11,055 nucleotides of DNA from Anaerolineales bacterium (GTDB lineage: Bacteria > Chloroflexota > Anaerolineae > B4-G1 > DUEL01): NCBI GenBank assembly GCA_015662065.1, contig DQUX01000041.1, forward strand, positions 1 to 11,055, read 5' to 3'. Shown one piece after another: positions 1-6,926 of the stretch (the first letter of the stretch is position 1; every line of letters begins with the position of its first letter). The translations under genes and the position numbers were made by a program. The notes beneath the pieces were generated by a model. The model did not search any database and was not told where the DNA came from. It saw nothing but the letters and a program-made list of their open reading frames with translations.

Positions 1-228
1 CCGGTGGGGGGGGATTACCCCACGTCCCTCTGGGCACCCGGTGAGGTCATCGTCGACAAGCGGGTTATCCCCCTCGAGGAAGTTCCACCGGGAACCTACC
101 GGCTGTACGTGGGGATGTATCTGCTGGAGAGCGGGGAGCGGCTCCCCGCCCTGGACGCCGGGGGAGCGCGCCTCCCCAACGACGCCATCCCGCTGGCGGA
201 GATAGAGGTGGAACCCTGGAGGAGGTAA
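1..228 (+). CDS. C-terminal end of a membrane glycosyltransferase-like protein (5' truncated by window)
   Basis: The reading frame is open from base 1 and stops at TAA 226-228; the start lies upstream of the window. The 75 visible residues match the last beta-sandwich repeat of the proteins at 2145-4556 and 4553-6838. They share the succession GDYPTSLWAPGEVIVD, then PPGTYRLYVGMY, then a tail of the form LPNDAIPLAEIEVE. Similarity to the 4553-6838 gene extends to DNA: 15 identical bases occur at 43-57 and 6674-6688. I infer that the full gene is another GT-C type membrane protein of this cassette, but its catalytic part is not visible, so only the domain call is firm. It ends 4 bases before the next gene's TTG start, and its last codons supply that gene's Shine-Dalgarno sequence, so the two are probably co-transcribed and translationally coupled. 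Confidence 0.8.
   Translation, partial: PVGGDYPTSLWAPGEVIVDKRVIPLEEVPPGTYRLYVGMYLLESGERLPALDAGGARLPNDAIPLAEIEVEPWRR
221..225 (+). promoter_or_regulatory. Shine-Dalgarno site that decides the TTG start of the next gene
   Basis: GGAGG at 221-225 lies 7 bases upstream of TTG at 233-235. The first in-frame ATG downstream (329) has no comparable site and would remove the first membrane helix, so the TTG start is preferred. The site overlaps the last codons of the upstream gene. Confidence 0.75.
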
Positions 229-232
229 CGGT

Positions 233-2143
233 TTGAGGATCAGGCAAAGCCTGTGGCTGAAGATCGGGTTGCTGGCGGCGATCTTCGTCGCCTACGCCCT
301 CCGGACAACCACCCTCACCCTCCAGAGCATGTGGGTAGATGAAGTGATGGCCCTCCACTTTACGGAAGGAAGCTTCGCCGAGACGGTCCGCACCATCATC
401 CAGCCGACCCACAACGGTCCGCTATTCTATTTGCTGCTGTTCTGGTGGCGTCAGGTCGTGGGGGATTCCGACTTCGCGGCCCGGTTTCTCTCGACGTTCT
501 TCGGTGTGCTCACCCTGCCGCTTCTGTTCCAGTGGGCGAGGAAGCTCCTCGCCGACCGAACGGCGGCTCTGTCTCTCTGGTTGTTCGCTTTCTCGCCGTT
601 CACTCTCTGGTTCGCCCAGGAAGCAAAGATGTACGCGCTCCATATGTTGCTCGCCGTCGCGTCCAGTCTTCTGCTGCTGGAGGCCTTTCGGAAGGGAGGG
701 TGGTACCGCTGGCTCCTCTATGCCTCCCTTGTCTCCACTTTCCTCTATAGCCATCTGTTTGGAGGGCTTCTGGTGATCACCCAGGCGGCGATGGCGCTCC
801 TTCTGGGCTGGCGCAGATGGAAACGGCTGGCGGCGTACGTCGCGACGATGCTCTCGATCCTGCTGGTGCACGCTCCTCTGGTGCAGATCATCCTGAGGGC
901 CGTCCAGCGCTACCAGCCGCGAGACATCTGGCGAGGCTTTGTGCCCCTGGGCGTCATCGCCCGCGATGCCCTCGGCCAGTACTTCTACCGCCTGCCCGTC
1001 CCGGACATCTCGTGGCCAGCCTTCCTGCTGGCGGCGGGATTGATCCTGGCGGGTGGCCTGTTCCTGCTCCTTCATCGGCGGGCGGACCCGGTCGTGGTCC
1101 TGCTCCACGCCTTTATGCCGGTGCTGATCTTCTACGCCATCTCCTTCCGTGTGCCGGTCTACACCGCCAAGTACCTCTCCGCCGTCGTGCCGGCCCTCTT
1201 CGTGCTCTCCGCCTGGGGGGCCGAGGCCCTCGCCCGCCTCTGGCGACCGGCGGGGGTTCTCATCCTCGCTCTGGGGATGCTGATGGTGAACGGCGTCGTG
1301 CGTGACCTCACCGACCCGCTGGTGCAGCGGGGCGACTGGCGGTATGTGGCCGACTATATCGACGCCCACGAGGGCGAGAACGACGTGGTCGTCGTCTCGG
1401 CTTACTATAACACCCGGCTGCTGGAGCGATATTATCGGGGCGAATCCAAGGTGCGGGGTTTCGCCGGCGACCCTTACGATCCCTGGCCCTTCTATGAACA
1501 GCAGGCGGAGCAGTACGACCATCTGTGGCTGGTCCTCCATCAGGATCAGGCGATGGCCCCCGGCAATCGGTTGCAGGAGGTGGCGGGTATCGCCTTCCCC
1601 GTCATCACCGGCCAGTTTCCCAACGGCGGGCAGATCACCCTCATCGGGTATCAGATGCGATACGTGTACCCTGCGCTTCCTCCGGGCGTTCACTCGCTGG
1701 ACCTATGCTTTGGAAACGGCCTGTGTCTGGTGGGTTATCGGTTTGACGCCACGGAGCTGACCGCCACCGAGCGTCTCTCCCATCCCCCCAGCAACTGGAT
1801 CCACGCCGTCCTCTACTGGCGGCGGGAACCCCAGATCGACCCCACCCCCTTCCGCCCCCTGGTCCGCGTGGTGGACGATGCCTTCAATGTGTGGGGGGGG
1901 AATATGGACCGTCGGCCCGATCTGTTCGACCGTTTCCCGCCGGACCGGTGGCCCGTGGATGGGGTGGTCGAGACCCATTTTGACCTCAACCTGAACCCGG
2001 CGATGCTACCGGGGGTCTACCGCCTGGAGATCAGTCTGGCGGTGGAGGGGGATGAGGGCCGCCGGATGGAGGTGGTGGACCCGTCACCGGGGCAGCCGGG
2101 GGACCGGTTCCTGTTCGAGCAGATCCGGATTACGGATGGATAG
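233..2143 (+). CDS. GT39/ArnT-like GT-C membrane glycosyltransferase with C-terminal soluble domain
   Basis: The protein has 636 residues. A hydrophobic helix at about 9-24 is followed by an outward loop with the WVDE motif (34-37). In the GT39/PMT_2 family the acidic pair at this place is the catalytic or metal-binding site. Further family marks are HNGPLFY (60-66), QEAKMY (129-134), the TAKY segment before a late helix (311-314) and the RGDWRYVADYI block (366-376) that opens a soluble domain. About ten membrane segments lie between 9 and 355. Residues about 365-475 look like an alpha/beta stem with a hydrophobic strand at 383-391. Residues about 485-636 form a beta-rich domain related to that of the neighbours (NWIHAVLYWRREPQ, then MLPGVYRLEISL). 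Such enzymes transfer a sugar from a polyprenyl-phosphate carrier on the outer face of the membrane; the acceptor is unknown. A G8 run sits at 1893-1900. The TTG start is chosen on its Shine-Dalgarno site. Confidence 0.85.
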   Translation: MRIRQSLWLKIGLLAAIFVAYALRTTTLTLQSMWVDEVMALHFTEGSFAETVRTIIQPTHNGPLFYLLLFWWRQVVGDSDFAARFLSTFFGVLTLPLLFQWARKLLADRTAALSLWLFAFSPFTLWFAQEAKMYALHMLLAVASSLLLLEAFRKGGWYRWLLYASLVSTFLYSHLFGGLLVITQAAMALLLGWRRWKRLAAYVATMLSILLVHAPLVQIILRAVQRYQPRDIWRGFVPLGVIARDALGQYFYRLPVPDISWPAFLLAAGLILAGGLFLLLHRRADPVVVLLHAFMPVLIFYAISFRVPVYTAKYLSAVVPALFVLSAWGAEALARLWRPAGVLILALGMLMVNGVVRDLTDPLVQRGDWRYVADYIDAHEGENDVVVVSAYYNTRLLERYYRGESKVRGFAGDPYDPWPFYEQQAEQYDHLWLVLHQDQAMAPGNRLQEVAGIAFPVITGQFPNGGQITLIGYQMRYVYPALPPGVHSLDLCFGNGLCLVGYRFDATELTATERLSHPPSNWIHAVLYWRREPQIDPTPFRPLVRVVDDAFNVWGGNMDRRPDLFDRFPPDRWPVDGVVETHFDLNLNPAMLPGVYRLEISLAVEGDEGRRMEVVDPSPGQPGDRFLFEQIRITDG

Positions 2144-2144
2144 G

Positions 2145-4556
2145 ATGAAGGAGATGCGTCTGAACCAGTTCCGCTGGGCCGGCGGGATCGCGGCGTTGTA
2201 CTTGGCGCTGGCGATCCTCTATGGGGCGGCCATCCCCATCTTCGAGACCCCCGACGAGGGCGGTCACTACGCCTACATCCACGAGCTGACCGAGGGGCGC
2301 GGGCTGCCGGTGCAGGGGACCCCCTCCGGGCAGCGCGTCACAGGGTACGTCGCCAGTCACCCGCCGCTCTACTACGCCCTCTGCGCCGCGCTGGCTTTCT
2401 GGATCCCCGACGACGTAGACTTCGACGACTGGGCCTGGCGGAATCCCTACCACGCCAACGGCTTCCCCGGTTCGGTGGGGAACAAGAACTTCCTTATCCA
2501 CACCGACGCGGAGTCCTTCCCCTGGCGCGGCACCCCCCTCACCGTCCATATCGCCCGGCTGGTCTCCGCGCTGCTGGGGGCGATGGCGGTGGTGGGGACC
2601 TACGGGACGGCGTGGGAGCTGACCAACGCCGCCGCACACCGGCGTCGCGTCGGGAAGGGCCCCGTCGGGGCGCCTCCCCCTGCCCGTCCCCTCAGGGCCA
2701 CAGAGGGTCATCCCTACATTGCCTTGGGGGCGGCGGCGCTGACCGCCTTCAATCCGATGTTCGTCTTCACCGGCGCCCGCGTCTCTAACGACGCCGCCGT
2801 CGCTGCCTTCGGCTCCCTGGTCATCTGGGGGGCCGCCCGACTGGCGGTGAGGGGCCTCTCCCGCCGGGGGCCGGTCCTCCTGGGCGCGGCTTTGGGATTG
2901 GCGACCCTCTCCAAGCTGAGCGGCATCACCCTGGTCCCCGCCGTCGCCCTGGCCCTCCTCCTCAACGCAACACGCACCACACACCACGCACCACGCACCA
3001 CGCGATACGCAACTCGTATTGCGCTCGACGCCCTCCTCCTCTTCGGCACCGCCGCCTTCATCTGCGGCTGGTGGTTCGCTCGCAATCTCCTCCTCTACGG
3101 CGAACTGATGGGGGTAGACGCCTGGCTCAGCCACACCGAGACCGTCCGCCCGGAGCCTATCGGCCTCTTCGAGGTGGTGCCCCAGTTGGAGGGGTTGGAG
3201 ATGTCCTACTGGGCGATGTTCGGCTGGTTCAACATCCCCGTCGCCCCGTGGATGTATCGGGCCTGGTGGATGCTGACGCGGCTGGCGGCGGCCGGGCTGT
3301 TGCTGCTTCTGGCCGACCAGTGGACCCGCTGGCGGTGGCCCCGTCCCGCCCAGGCCGGGCTGGCCGTGGTTGTCATCGCCTTTCTCGGCGTCTTCGCCTC
3401 CGTGTGGCGATTCATAATGATCGTCCTGGGTTCCCAGGGGCGGTATCTCTTCCCCGCCATCGCTGCCGCCTCCACCCTGTTGATGCTGGGCTTGGCCCGT
3501 CTGTTGGGGCGTGTTCCATATGGGCGCAATTCCATTGCGCTCGCTGCGGGGCGCGATAGAATCGCGCCCCTACAGACGGCCCTGGTGGCCCTCGTGGCCC
3601 TCGCCCACCTGGCGGCGACGGTGGCGGCGCTTTTCCTGTTCATCCTCCCCGCCTACGCCCCCCCTCAGCCGGTGAGGGAGGCGGAGCTGCCGGAGGATCT
3701 GACCCGCTTTGAGGCCACCGTCACCGGGACCCCCATCCAGTTGCTCGGCGGTCACATCGAGGTGGAGGAGGCTCATCCCGGGGACCGGGTGGAGGTTAGC
3801 CTCTACTGGCGGGCCGTGGCCCCTCCCCAGGAGGACTACGTGGCCCACGTGCGGCTCCTGGGACGGGATTGGGAGCGGATCGGCGGCATCGACGGCTACC
3901 CCGGCGGCGGCACCTTCCCCCCCACCCTGTGGGAGCCCGGGGTGATCTACCGGGACCGCTACCGGCTGCCCGTGGACGGGGGGGCCGAGGTCCCGGTGCT
4001 GATGGCCCTGGAGGCGGGCTTGCGGGTGCGGGGCCAGGAGCCGCTCCCCTTCACGTTCCCTTCCGGGGACCTCCGGCCGGGGATGCTTCTGCTGGACGTG
4101 GTGCCCCTGCGACCGACCCGGCCGCCCTCGACCCAGACCGCCTACCCGGTCGGGGCCAGGTTGGGGGAGAGCCTCACCCTGGTCGGCGTCGACCTCTCCG
4201 CTACCGACGTGTCTGCCGGAGACGTGGTCACGGTCACACTGGTCTGGCGAGCGGAGGCGGAGGCGGCGTCGGATTACACCGTCTTCATCCATCTGGTGGA
4301 CGCCGGGGAGCGATTGGTCGCCCAGACGGACGCCCCCCCCCTGGACGGGGCCTACCCGACCTCCTGGTGGATGCCGGGGGAGGTGGTCCGCGATCCCCAT
4401 CGTCTCCCCCTTCCCGCCGACCTCCCCCCCGGCCGCTATACCCTCCGGGTGGGGCTGTACGAGCCGGCGGTGGGGGCGCGGCTGGTGGCGACGGATGCCG
4501 AAGGGAACCGCTTCGCCGATGACGCCATCCCGGTGACGGCTCTGGAGGCGCGATGA
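2145..4556 (+). CDS. DUF2142/GT39-like GT-C membrane protein with two C-terminal beta-sandwich repeats
   Basis: The protein has 803 residues from ATG 2145, one base after the preceding stop. ATG 2136 and ATG 2154 are nearly as good, because the Shine-Dalgarno signal is weak for all three. The PDEGGHY motif (36-42) follows helix 1. Then come SHPPLYY (71-77), NKNFLIH (113-119), AFNPMFVFTGARVSNDA (201-217), GWWFARN (308-314) and QGRYLFP (431-437). All of these recur in the next gene, so the two are tandem paralogues. I count about ten membrane segments up to residue 503. Two beta-sandwich repeats follow, at about 530-655 and 670-800, each with a VxLYWRA-like strand, a PT.W.PG turn and, in the second, PPGRYTLRVGLY. 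The likely role is transfer of a lipid-linked sugar outside the membrane, inferred from the fold class and the conserved DE. Three loops carry repetitive DNA in frame: residues about 163-190, 274-291 and 460-476. A C9 run lies in the second repeat domain. The gene overlaps the next one by ATGA. Confidence 0.8.
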   Translation: MKEMRLNQFRWAGGIAALYLALAILYGAAIPIFETPDEGGHYAYIHELTEGRGLPVQGTPSGQRVTGYVASHPPLYYALCAALAFWIPDDVDFDDWAWRNPYHANGFPGSVGNKNFLIHTDAESFPWRGTPLTVHIARLVSALLGAMAVVGTYGTAWELTNAAAHRRRVGKGPVGAPPPARPLRATEGHPYIALGAAALTAFNPMFVFTGARVSNDAAVAAFGSLVIWGAARLAVRGLSRRGPVLLGAALGLATLSKLSGITLVPAVALALLLNATRTTHHAPRTTRYATRIALDALLLFGTAAFICGWWFARNLLLYGELMGVDAWLSHTETVRPEPIGLFEVVPQLEGLEMSYWAMFGWFNIPVAPWMYRAWWMLTRLAAAGLLLLLADQWTRWRWPRPAQAGLAVVVIAFLGVFASVWRFIMIVLGSQGRYLFPAIAAASTLLMLGLARLLGRVPYGRNSIALAAGRDRIAPLQTALVALVALAHLAATVAALFLFILPAYAPPQPVREAELPEDLTRFEATVTGTPIQLLGGHIEVEEAHPGDRVEVSLYWRAVAPPQEDYVAHVRLLGRDWERIGGIDGYPGGGTFPPTLWEPGVIYRDRYRLPVDGGAEVPVLMALEAGLRVRGQEPLPFTFPSGDLRPGMLLLDVVPLRPTRPPSTQTAYPVGARLGESLTLVGVDLSATDVSAGDVVTVTLVWRAEAEAASDYTVFIHLVDAGERLVAQTDAPPLDGAYPTSWWMPGEVVRDPHRLPLPADLPPGRYTLRVGLYEPAVGARLVATDAEGNRFADDAIPVTALEAR
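2632..2712 (+). repeat. Degenerate low-complexity palindromic insert within coding sequence
   Basis: This GC-rich stretch encodes the Arg/Pro/Gly-rich residues about 163-190 of the gene at 2145-4556, between two predicted membrane segments. It contains a small palindrome of the form CCCCG-T-CGGGG near 2661-2671 and ends in CATCCCTACA. CCCTACA is also the right-hand edge of the palindrome pair at 3524-3570. The paralogue has a shorter Gly/Arg-rich segment in the same loop (5032-5080). It is probably a decayed copy of the same kind of repeat, but the symmetry is weak. Confidence 0.4.
2965..3013 (+). repeat. Heptanucleotide tandem array (7 units) inside coding sequence
   Basis: Seven consecutive 7-base units run without a break, three of them exactly ACGCACC and two ACGCAAC; the other two are ACACACC and ACGCGAT. 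The array is read in frame as a Thr/His/Arg/Ala-rich segment (residues about 274-291) between two hydrophobic segments of the host protein. Because 7 is not a multiple of 3, successive units are read in rotating frames and the peptide itself repeats only every seven residues. Confidence 0.85.
3524..3570 (+). repeat. Double palindrome (REP-like) inside coding sequence
   Basis: There are two perfect hairpins in tandem. The first pairs GCGCAAT (3524-3530) with ATTGCGC (3534-3540) around TCC. The second pairs GGGGCGCGAT (3548-3557) with ATCGCGCCCC (3561-3570) around AGA, followed by TACAG. Both are read in frame as residues about 460-476 (GRNSIALAAGRDRIAP), a polar loop between hydrophobic segments. 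The paralogue has no such palindromes at the aligned loop. The arrangement looks like an intergenic REP-type element that sits within an open frame. Confidence 0.8.
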
Positions 4557-6838
4557 CCCGCCGCCGTCCGCTCGCCCTCATTCTGGCCGCCTACTTCGTC
4601 CTGGGGGGCGTCTACAGCCTGGCGACCCCGGTGCTGGAGGCCTCCGACGAGTTCAAGCACTACCCCTACGTTCAGTACGTCCAGACCCACCACGACCTGC
4701 CGGTGCTGAACCCGGAGACCTGCCTCCAGACCCCCGATGACTGTCCCTGGCTGCAGGACGGGGGGCAGCCACCTCTCTACTACATTACAATGGCGGCGGC
4801 GACCTCCTGGATCGATACCTCCGACCTGCGTGACCTCCGCTGGATGAACTGGCACGCCTTCATCGGCGATCCGGCCCAGGTGTGCAACAAGAACCTGGTG
4901 ATCCACCTGCCGGAGCGGGAGCGGTTCCCCTGGCACGGTTCCGTCCTGGCGATCCACCTGATCCGTTTCCTCACCCTGGGCTTCGGAGCAGGGACGGTGG
5001 TCCTGACCTACCTGCTGGCCCGCGACCTTTTCCCTGGCGAGGGCGAGGGGCGGGGTGGGGCTCCGTCTTCGCCCCGCTACGTGGCGCTGGGGGCGGCCGT
5101 CCTTACCGCTTTCAACCCGATGTTCCTCTTCGTCAGCGGGGCGGTCAACAACGACGCGATGGCCGCCTTCATGGGTAACCTGGCGCTGCTGATGATGGTG
5201 AGGATTGCAGACCCCAGACGGCAGATCGCAGGCCGTCGGCTGGTTGGGCGGGTGCTGGCGCTGGGGGTGGTGGTTGGGCTGGGGATGCTGACCAAGCTGA
5301 GCCTGCTGGCTCTGCTGCCCCTGGTATTGCTGGTCGTTGCCCTCCGGGTCTGGCGTCAGCGCTCCTCCTTGTCCATCCCCCGCTGCCTGGGATTCGTCGT
5401 TGGTCATTGGTCATTGATCATTCTAACGGCTCTCCTCATCAGCGGCTGGTGGTTCCTGCGCAACTGGCGTCTCTACGGCGACCCCACGGCATTGAACGTC
5501 TTCGTCGCCATCCAGGGGGTGCGAACCGGCGTGCCCACCCTCCGCGACTGGCTGGGCGAGTTCGGCACCTTCCGCTGGACCTACTGGGGGCTTTTCGGCG
5601 CGGTGGACGTGATGGCCCCCCGCTGGGTCTACGCCTTCTTCGACCTGCTCTCCCTGGCCGGGCTCGCGGGGCTCATGCTCTGGATCGCGCGTCGCGGAGA
5701 CCCCACCCCTCGCCCCTCGTTCCTCGCAACTCGCAATTCCCTGTGGTGGATTCCAGCCCTCTGGGTGGCTGTCCTCTTTATTTCCGTCCTGCGCTGGACC
5801 TGGGTCTACTTCTCGTTCCAGGGGCGGCTGATGTTCCCAGGCGTTGCCGGCATTAGTGCCCTCCTGATGGTCGGCCTGCAGCAGTGGACGGCAAGCCGCT
5901 TTCGGCCTGCACTGACGGCCGGGGTCGCGCTCGTGATGTTTGCCATTGCGGTTGTGACCCCCTTCGTCTCCATCCTTCCCGCCTACGTGCCCCCTGAGCC
6001 GCTCGCTCTATCCGACGTACCCCTTGATGCCCGGGTGGAGCCGGTGGACGTGGGGGGAGGGATGCGGCTGGTGGGGCTGGAGCTGCCCCCCCAGAGCGTG
6101 GCGAGGGGCGGAAGTGTGGAAGTTGTGGTATACTGGGAGGCCGTCGCGCCCGATGGCGGCGACTATGTGAGTTTCGCCCGCCTCCTGGGTCGGGGGATGG
6201 ATTGGGTCGGAGACGTCAACCGCCGCCCCGCCTGTGGGATGGTGCCCACCAGCCTCTGGCGGCCCGGTCAGGTCTGGCGGGACCCCTACCGGGTGGAGGT
6301 GGCGGAGGACGCGGCCGCACCGAGCCGGCTGCGGGTGGAGGTGGGGCTGTACGATCCGAAGACGGGGCGGACGCTGGGGGTGGTCGCCGTGGGGGAGGCA
6401 AAGCTGGCCCCGCTGGCGGCCGTGGCCGAACCGGCCCACCCGCTGACGGTGGAGCTGGCCGATGGGGTCACGCTGCGGGGGTACGATCTGGCCCCCGAGG
6501 TGGCTGCGCCTGGGGAGGTGGTGACGCTGACTCTGTACTGGGAGGCGCGGGAGGCGCCCGCCGTCGATTACCAGGTCTTCGTTCACCTGCTGGGTGAGGG
6601 GCTGGAGCCGGTGGCGCAGGGGGATGCCCCCCCCCTGGGTGGGGACTATCCGACGGGGCTGTGGGCCCCGGGCGAGGTCATCGTCGACCCGCACCCCTTG
6701 CTCTTGCCGGAGGACCTTCCGCCGGGCCGGTACCGGCTGTCGGTGGGGATGTACGACCTGGAGACGATGGCCCGGCTGGCCCGGCTGGACGGCTCCGGCG
6801 ACGCCATCGAACTCCCCACGCCGCTGGACGTTCATTGA
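4553..6838 (+). CDS. DUF2142/GT39-like GT-C membrane protein, tandem paralogue of the preceding gene
   Basis: The protein has 761 residues. Its ATG overlaps the preceding stop (ATGA), with GGAGG at 4544-4548 four bases upstream, so translation is coupled. Motifs in order are ASDEFKHYPYV (30-40, with the acidic pair D32/E33), QPPLYY (72-77), NKNLVIHLPERERFPWHG (112-129), AFNPMFLFVSGAVNNDA (186-202), SGWWFLRNWRLYGD (297-310) and FQGRLMFP (422-429). About ten membrane segments end near residue 478. Two beta-sandwich repeats follow, at about 495-622 and 630-755. The last one is nearly the same as the protein end encoded at 1-228. The function is inferred from the fold and the conserved DE as transfer of a lipid-linked sugar at the outer face of the membrane; neither donor nor acceptor can be read from the sequence. 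Three heptanucleotide arrays lie in frame (5207-5234, 5393-5427, 5709-5736), and a C9 run (6627-6635) codes for the DAPPL turn of the last domain. Confidence 0.8.
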   Translation: MTRRRPLALILAAYFVLGGVYSLATPVLEASDEFKHYPYVQYVQTHHDLPVLNPETCLQTPDDCPWLQDGGQPPLYYITMAAATSWIDTSDLRDLRWMNWHAFIGDPAQVCNKNLVIHLPERERFPWHGSVLAIHLIRFLTLGFGAGTVVLTYLLARDLFPGEGEGRGGAPSSPRYVALGAAVLTAFNPMFLFVSGAVNNDAMAAFMGNLALLMMVRIADPRRQIAGRRLVGRVLALGVVVGLGMLTKLSLLALLPLVLLVVALRVWRQRSSLSIPRCLGFVVGHWSLIILTALLISGWWFLRNWRLYGDPTALNVFVAIQGVRTGVPTLRDWLGEFGTFRWTYWGLFGAVDVMAPRWVYAFFDLLSLAGLAGLMLWIARRGDPTPRPSFLATRNSLWWIPALWVAVLFISVLRWTWVYFSFQGRLMFPGVAGISALLMVGLQQWTASRFRPALTAGVALVMFAIAVVTPFVSILPAYVPPEPLALSDVPLDARVEPVDVGGGMRLVGLELPPQSVARGGSVEVVVYWEAVAPDGGDYVSFARLLGRGMDWVGDVNRRPACGMVPTSLWRPGQVWRDPYRVEVAEDAAAPSRLRVEVGLYDPKTGRTLGVVAVGEAKLAPLAAVAEPAHPLTVELADGVTLRGYDLAPEVAAPGEVVTLTLYWEAREAPAVDYQVFVHLLGEGLEPVAQGDAPPLGGDYPTGLWAPGEVIVDPHPLLLPEDLPPGRYRLSVGMYDLETMARLARLDGSGDAIELPTPLDVH
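5207..5234 (+). repeat. Heptanucleotide array (4 units), unit near GCAGACC
   Basis: Four consecutive 7-base units each carry CAG at positions 2-4 and G or A elsewhere (for example GCAGACC, then GCAGATC at 5221). The array codes for residues about 219-228 of the host protein, a polar Arg/Gln loop between two hydrophobic segments. The units differ at 2-3 positions, so this is an aged array. Confidence 0.65.
5393..5427 (+). repeat. Heptanucleotide array (about 3-5 units), unit TTGGTCA
   Basis: TTGGTCA occurs at 5400-5406 and again at 5407-5413, then TTGATCA at 5414-5420. A poorer unit lies on each side, at 5393 and 5421. It codes for residues about 281-292, at the loop-to-helix edge just before the conserved SGWWFLRN motif. 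This is the same loop that holds the ACGCACC array in the upstream paralogue, although the unit sequence is unrelated. Confidence 0.75.
5709..5736 (+). repeat. Heptanucleotide array (4 units), unit CTCGCAA/CTCGCCC
   Basis: Four consecutive units begin with CTCG at 5709, 5716, 5723 and 5730, the last two both CTCGCAA. They code for residues about 386-395 in a loop between hydrophobic segments. The string CGCAACTCG at 5726-5734 also occurs at the right end of the array in the preceding gene (3008-3016). Confidence 0.75.
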
Positions 6839-6854
6839 CCAACCTGCGACCCGC

Positions 6855-6926
6855 AAACTTGCCAACTTGCATACTTGCCAACTTGCATACTTGCAACTTG
6901 CATACTTGCCAACTTGCAAACCTGCC
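6855..6926 (+). repeat. Short tandem repeat array, 16-base unit made of 9+7 bases, abutting a start codon
   Basis: Units of the form ATACTTGCC plus AACTTGC lie at 6855-6870 (first bases AAA), 6871-6886, 6887-6901 (one C missing) and 6902-6917. A partial unit at 6918-6926 ends directly at ATG 6927. The array fills nearly the whole 88-base gap between the two genes; 6839-6854 (AACCTGCGACCCGC) looks like a decayed further unit. It contains no purine-rich ribosome binding site and leaves the plus-strand reading frame open. Confidence 0.9.

Noticed and set aside
422..1693. Long open frame on the minus strand opposite the gene at 233-2143
   Set aside because: The peptide is Gln/Arg/His/Gly-rich with no family motif, whereas the plus-strand frame has clear GT39 motifs and membrane helices. 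It is a GC-rich antisense shadow.
2130..3134. Minus-strand open frame opposite the gene at 2145-4556
   Set aside because: Low-complexity Gly/Gln/Arg composition and no recognisable domain; it is explained by codon bias of the plus-strand gene.
6855..6926. CRISPR-like array
   Set aside because: Units of 15-16 bases follow each other with no unique spacers, so this is a simple tandem repeat.
6594..6926. N-terminal extension of the ligase-family gene upstream of ATG 6927
   Set aside because: It would translate the repeat array and a shadow frame of the preceding gene, and no family member has such an extension ahead of the first helix.
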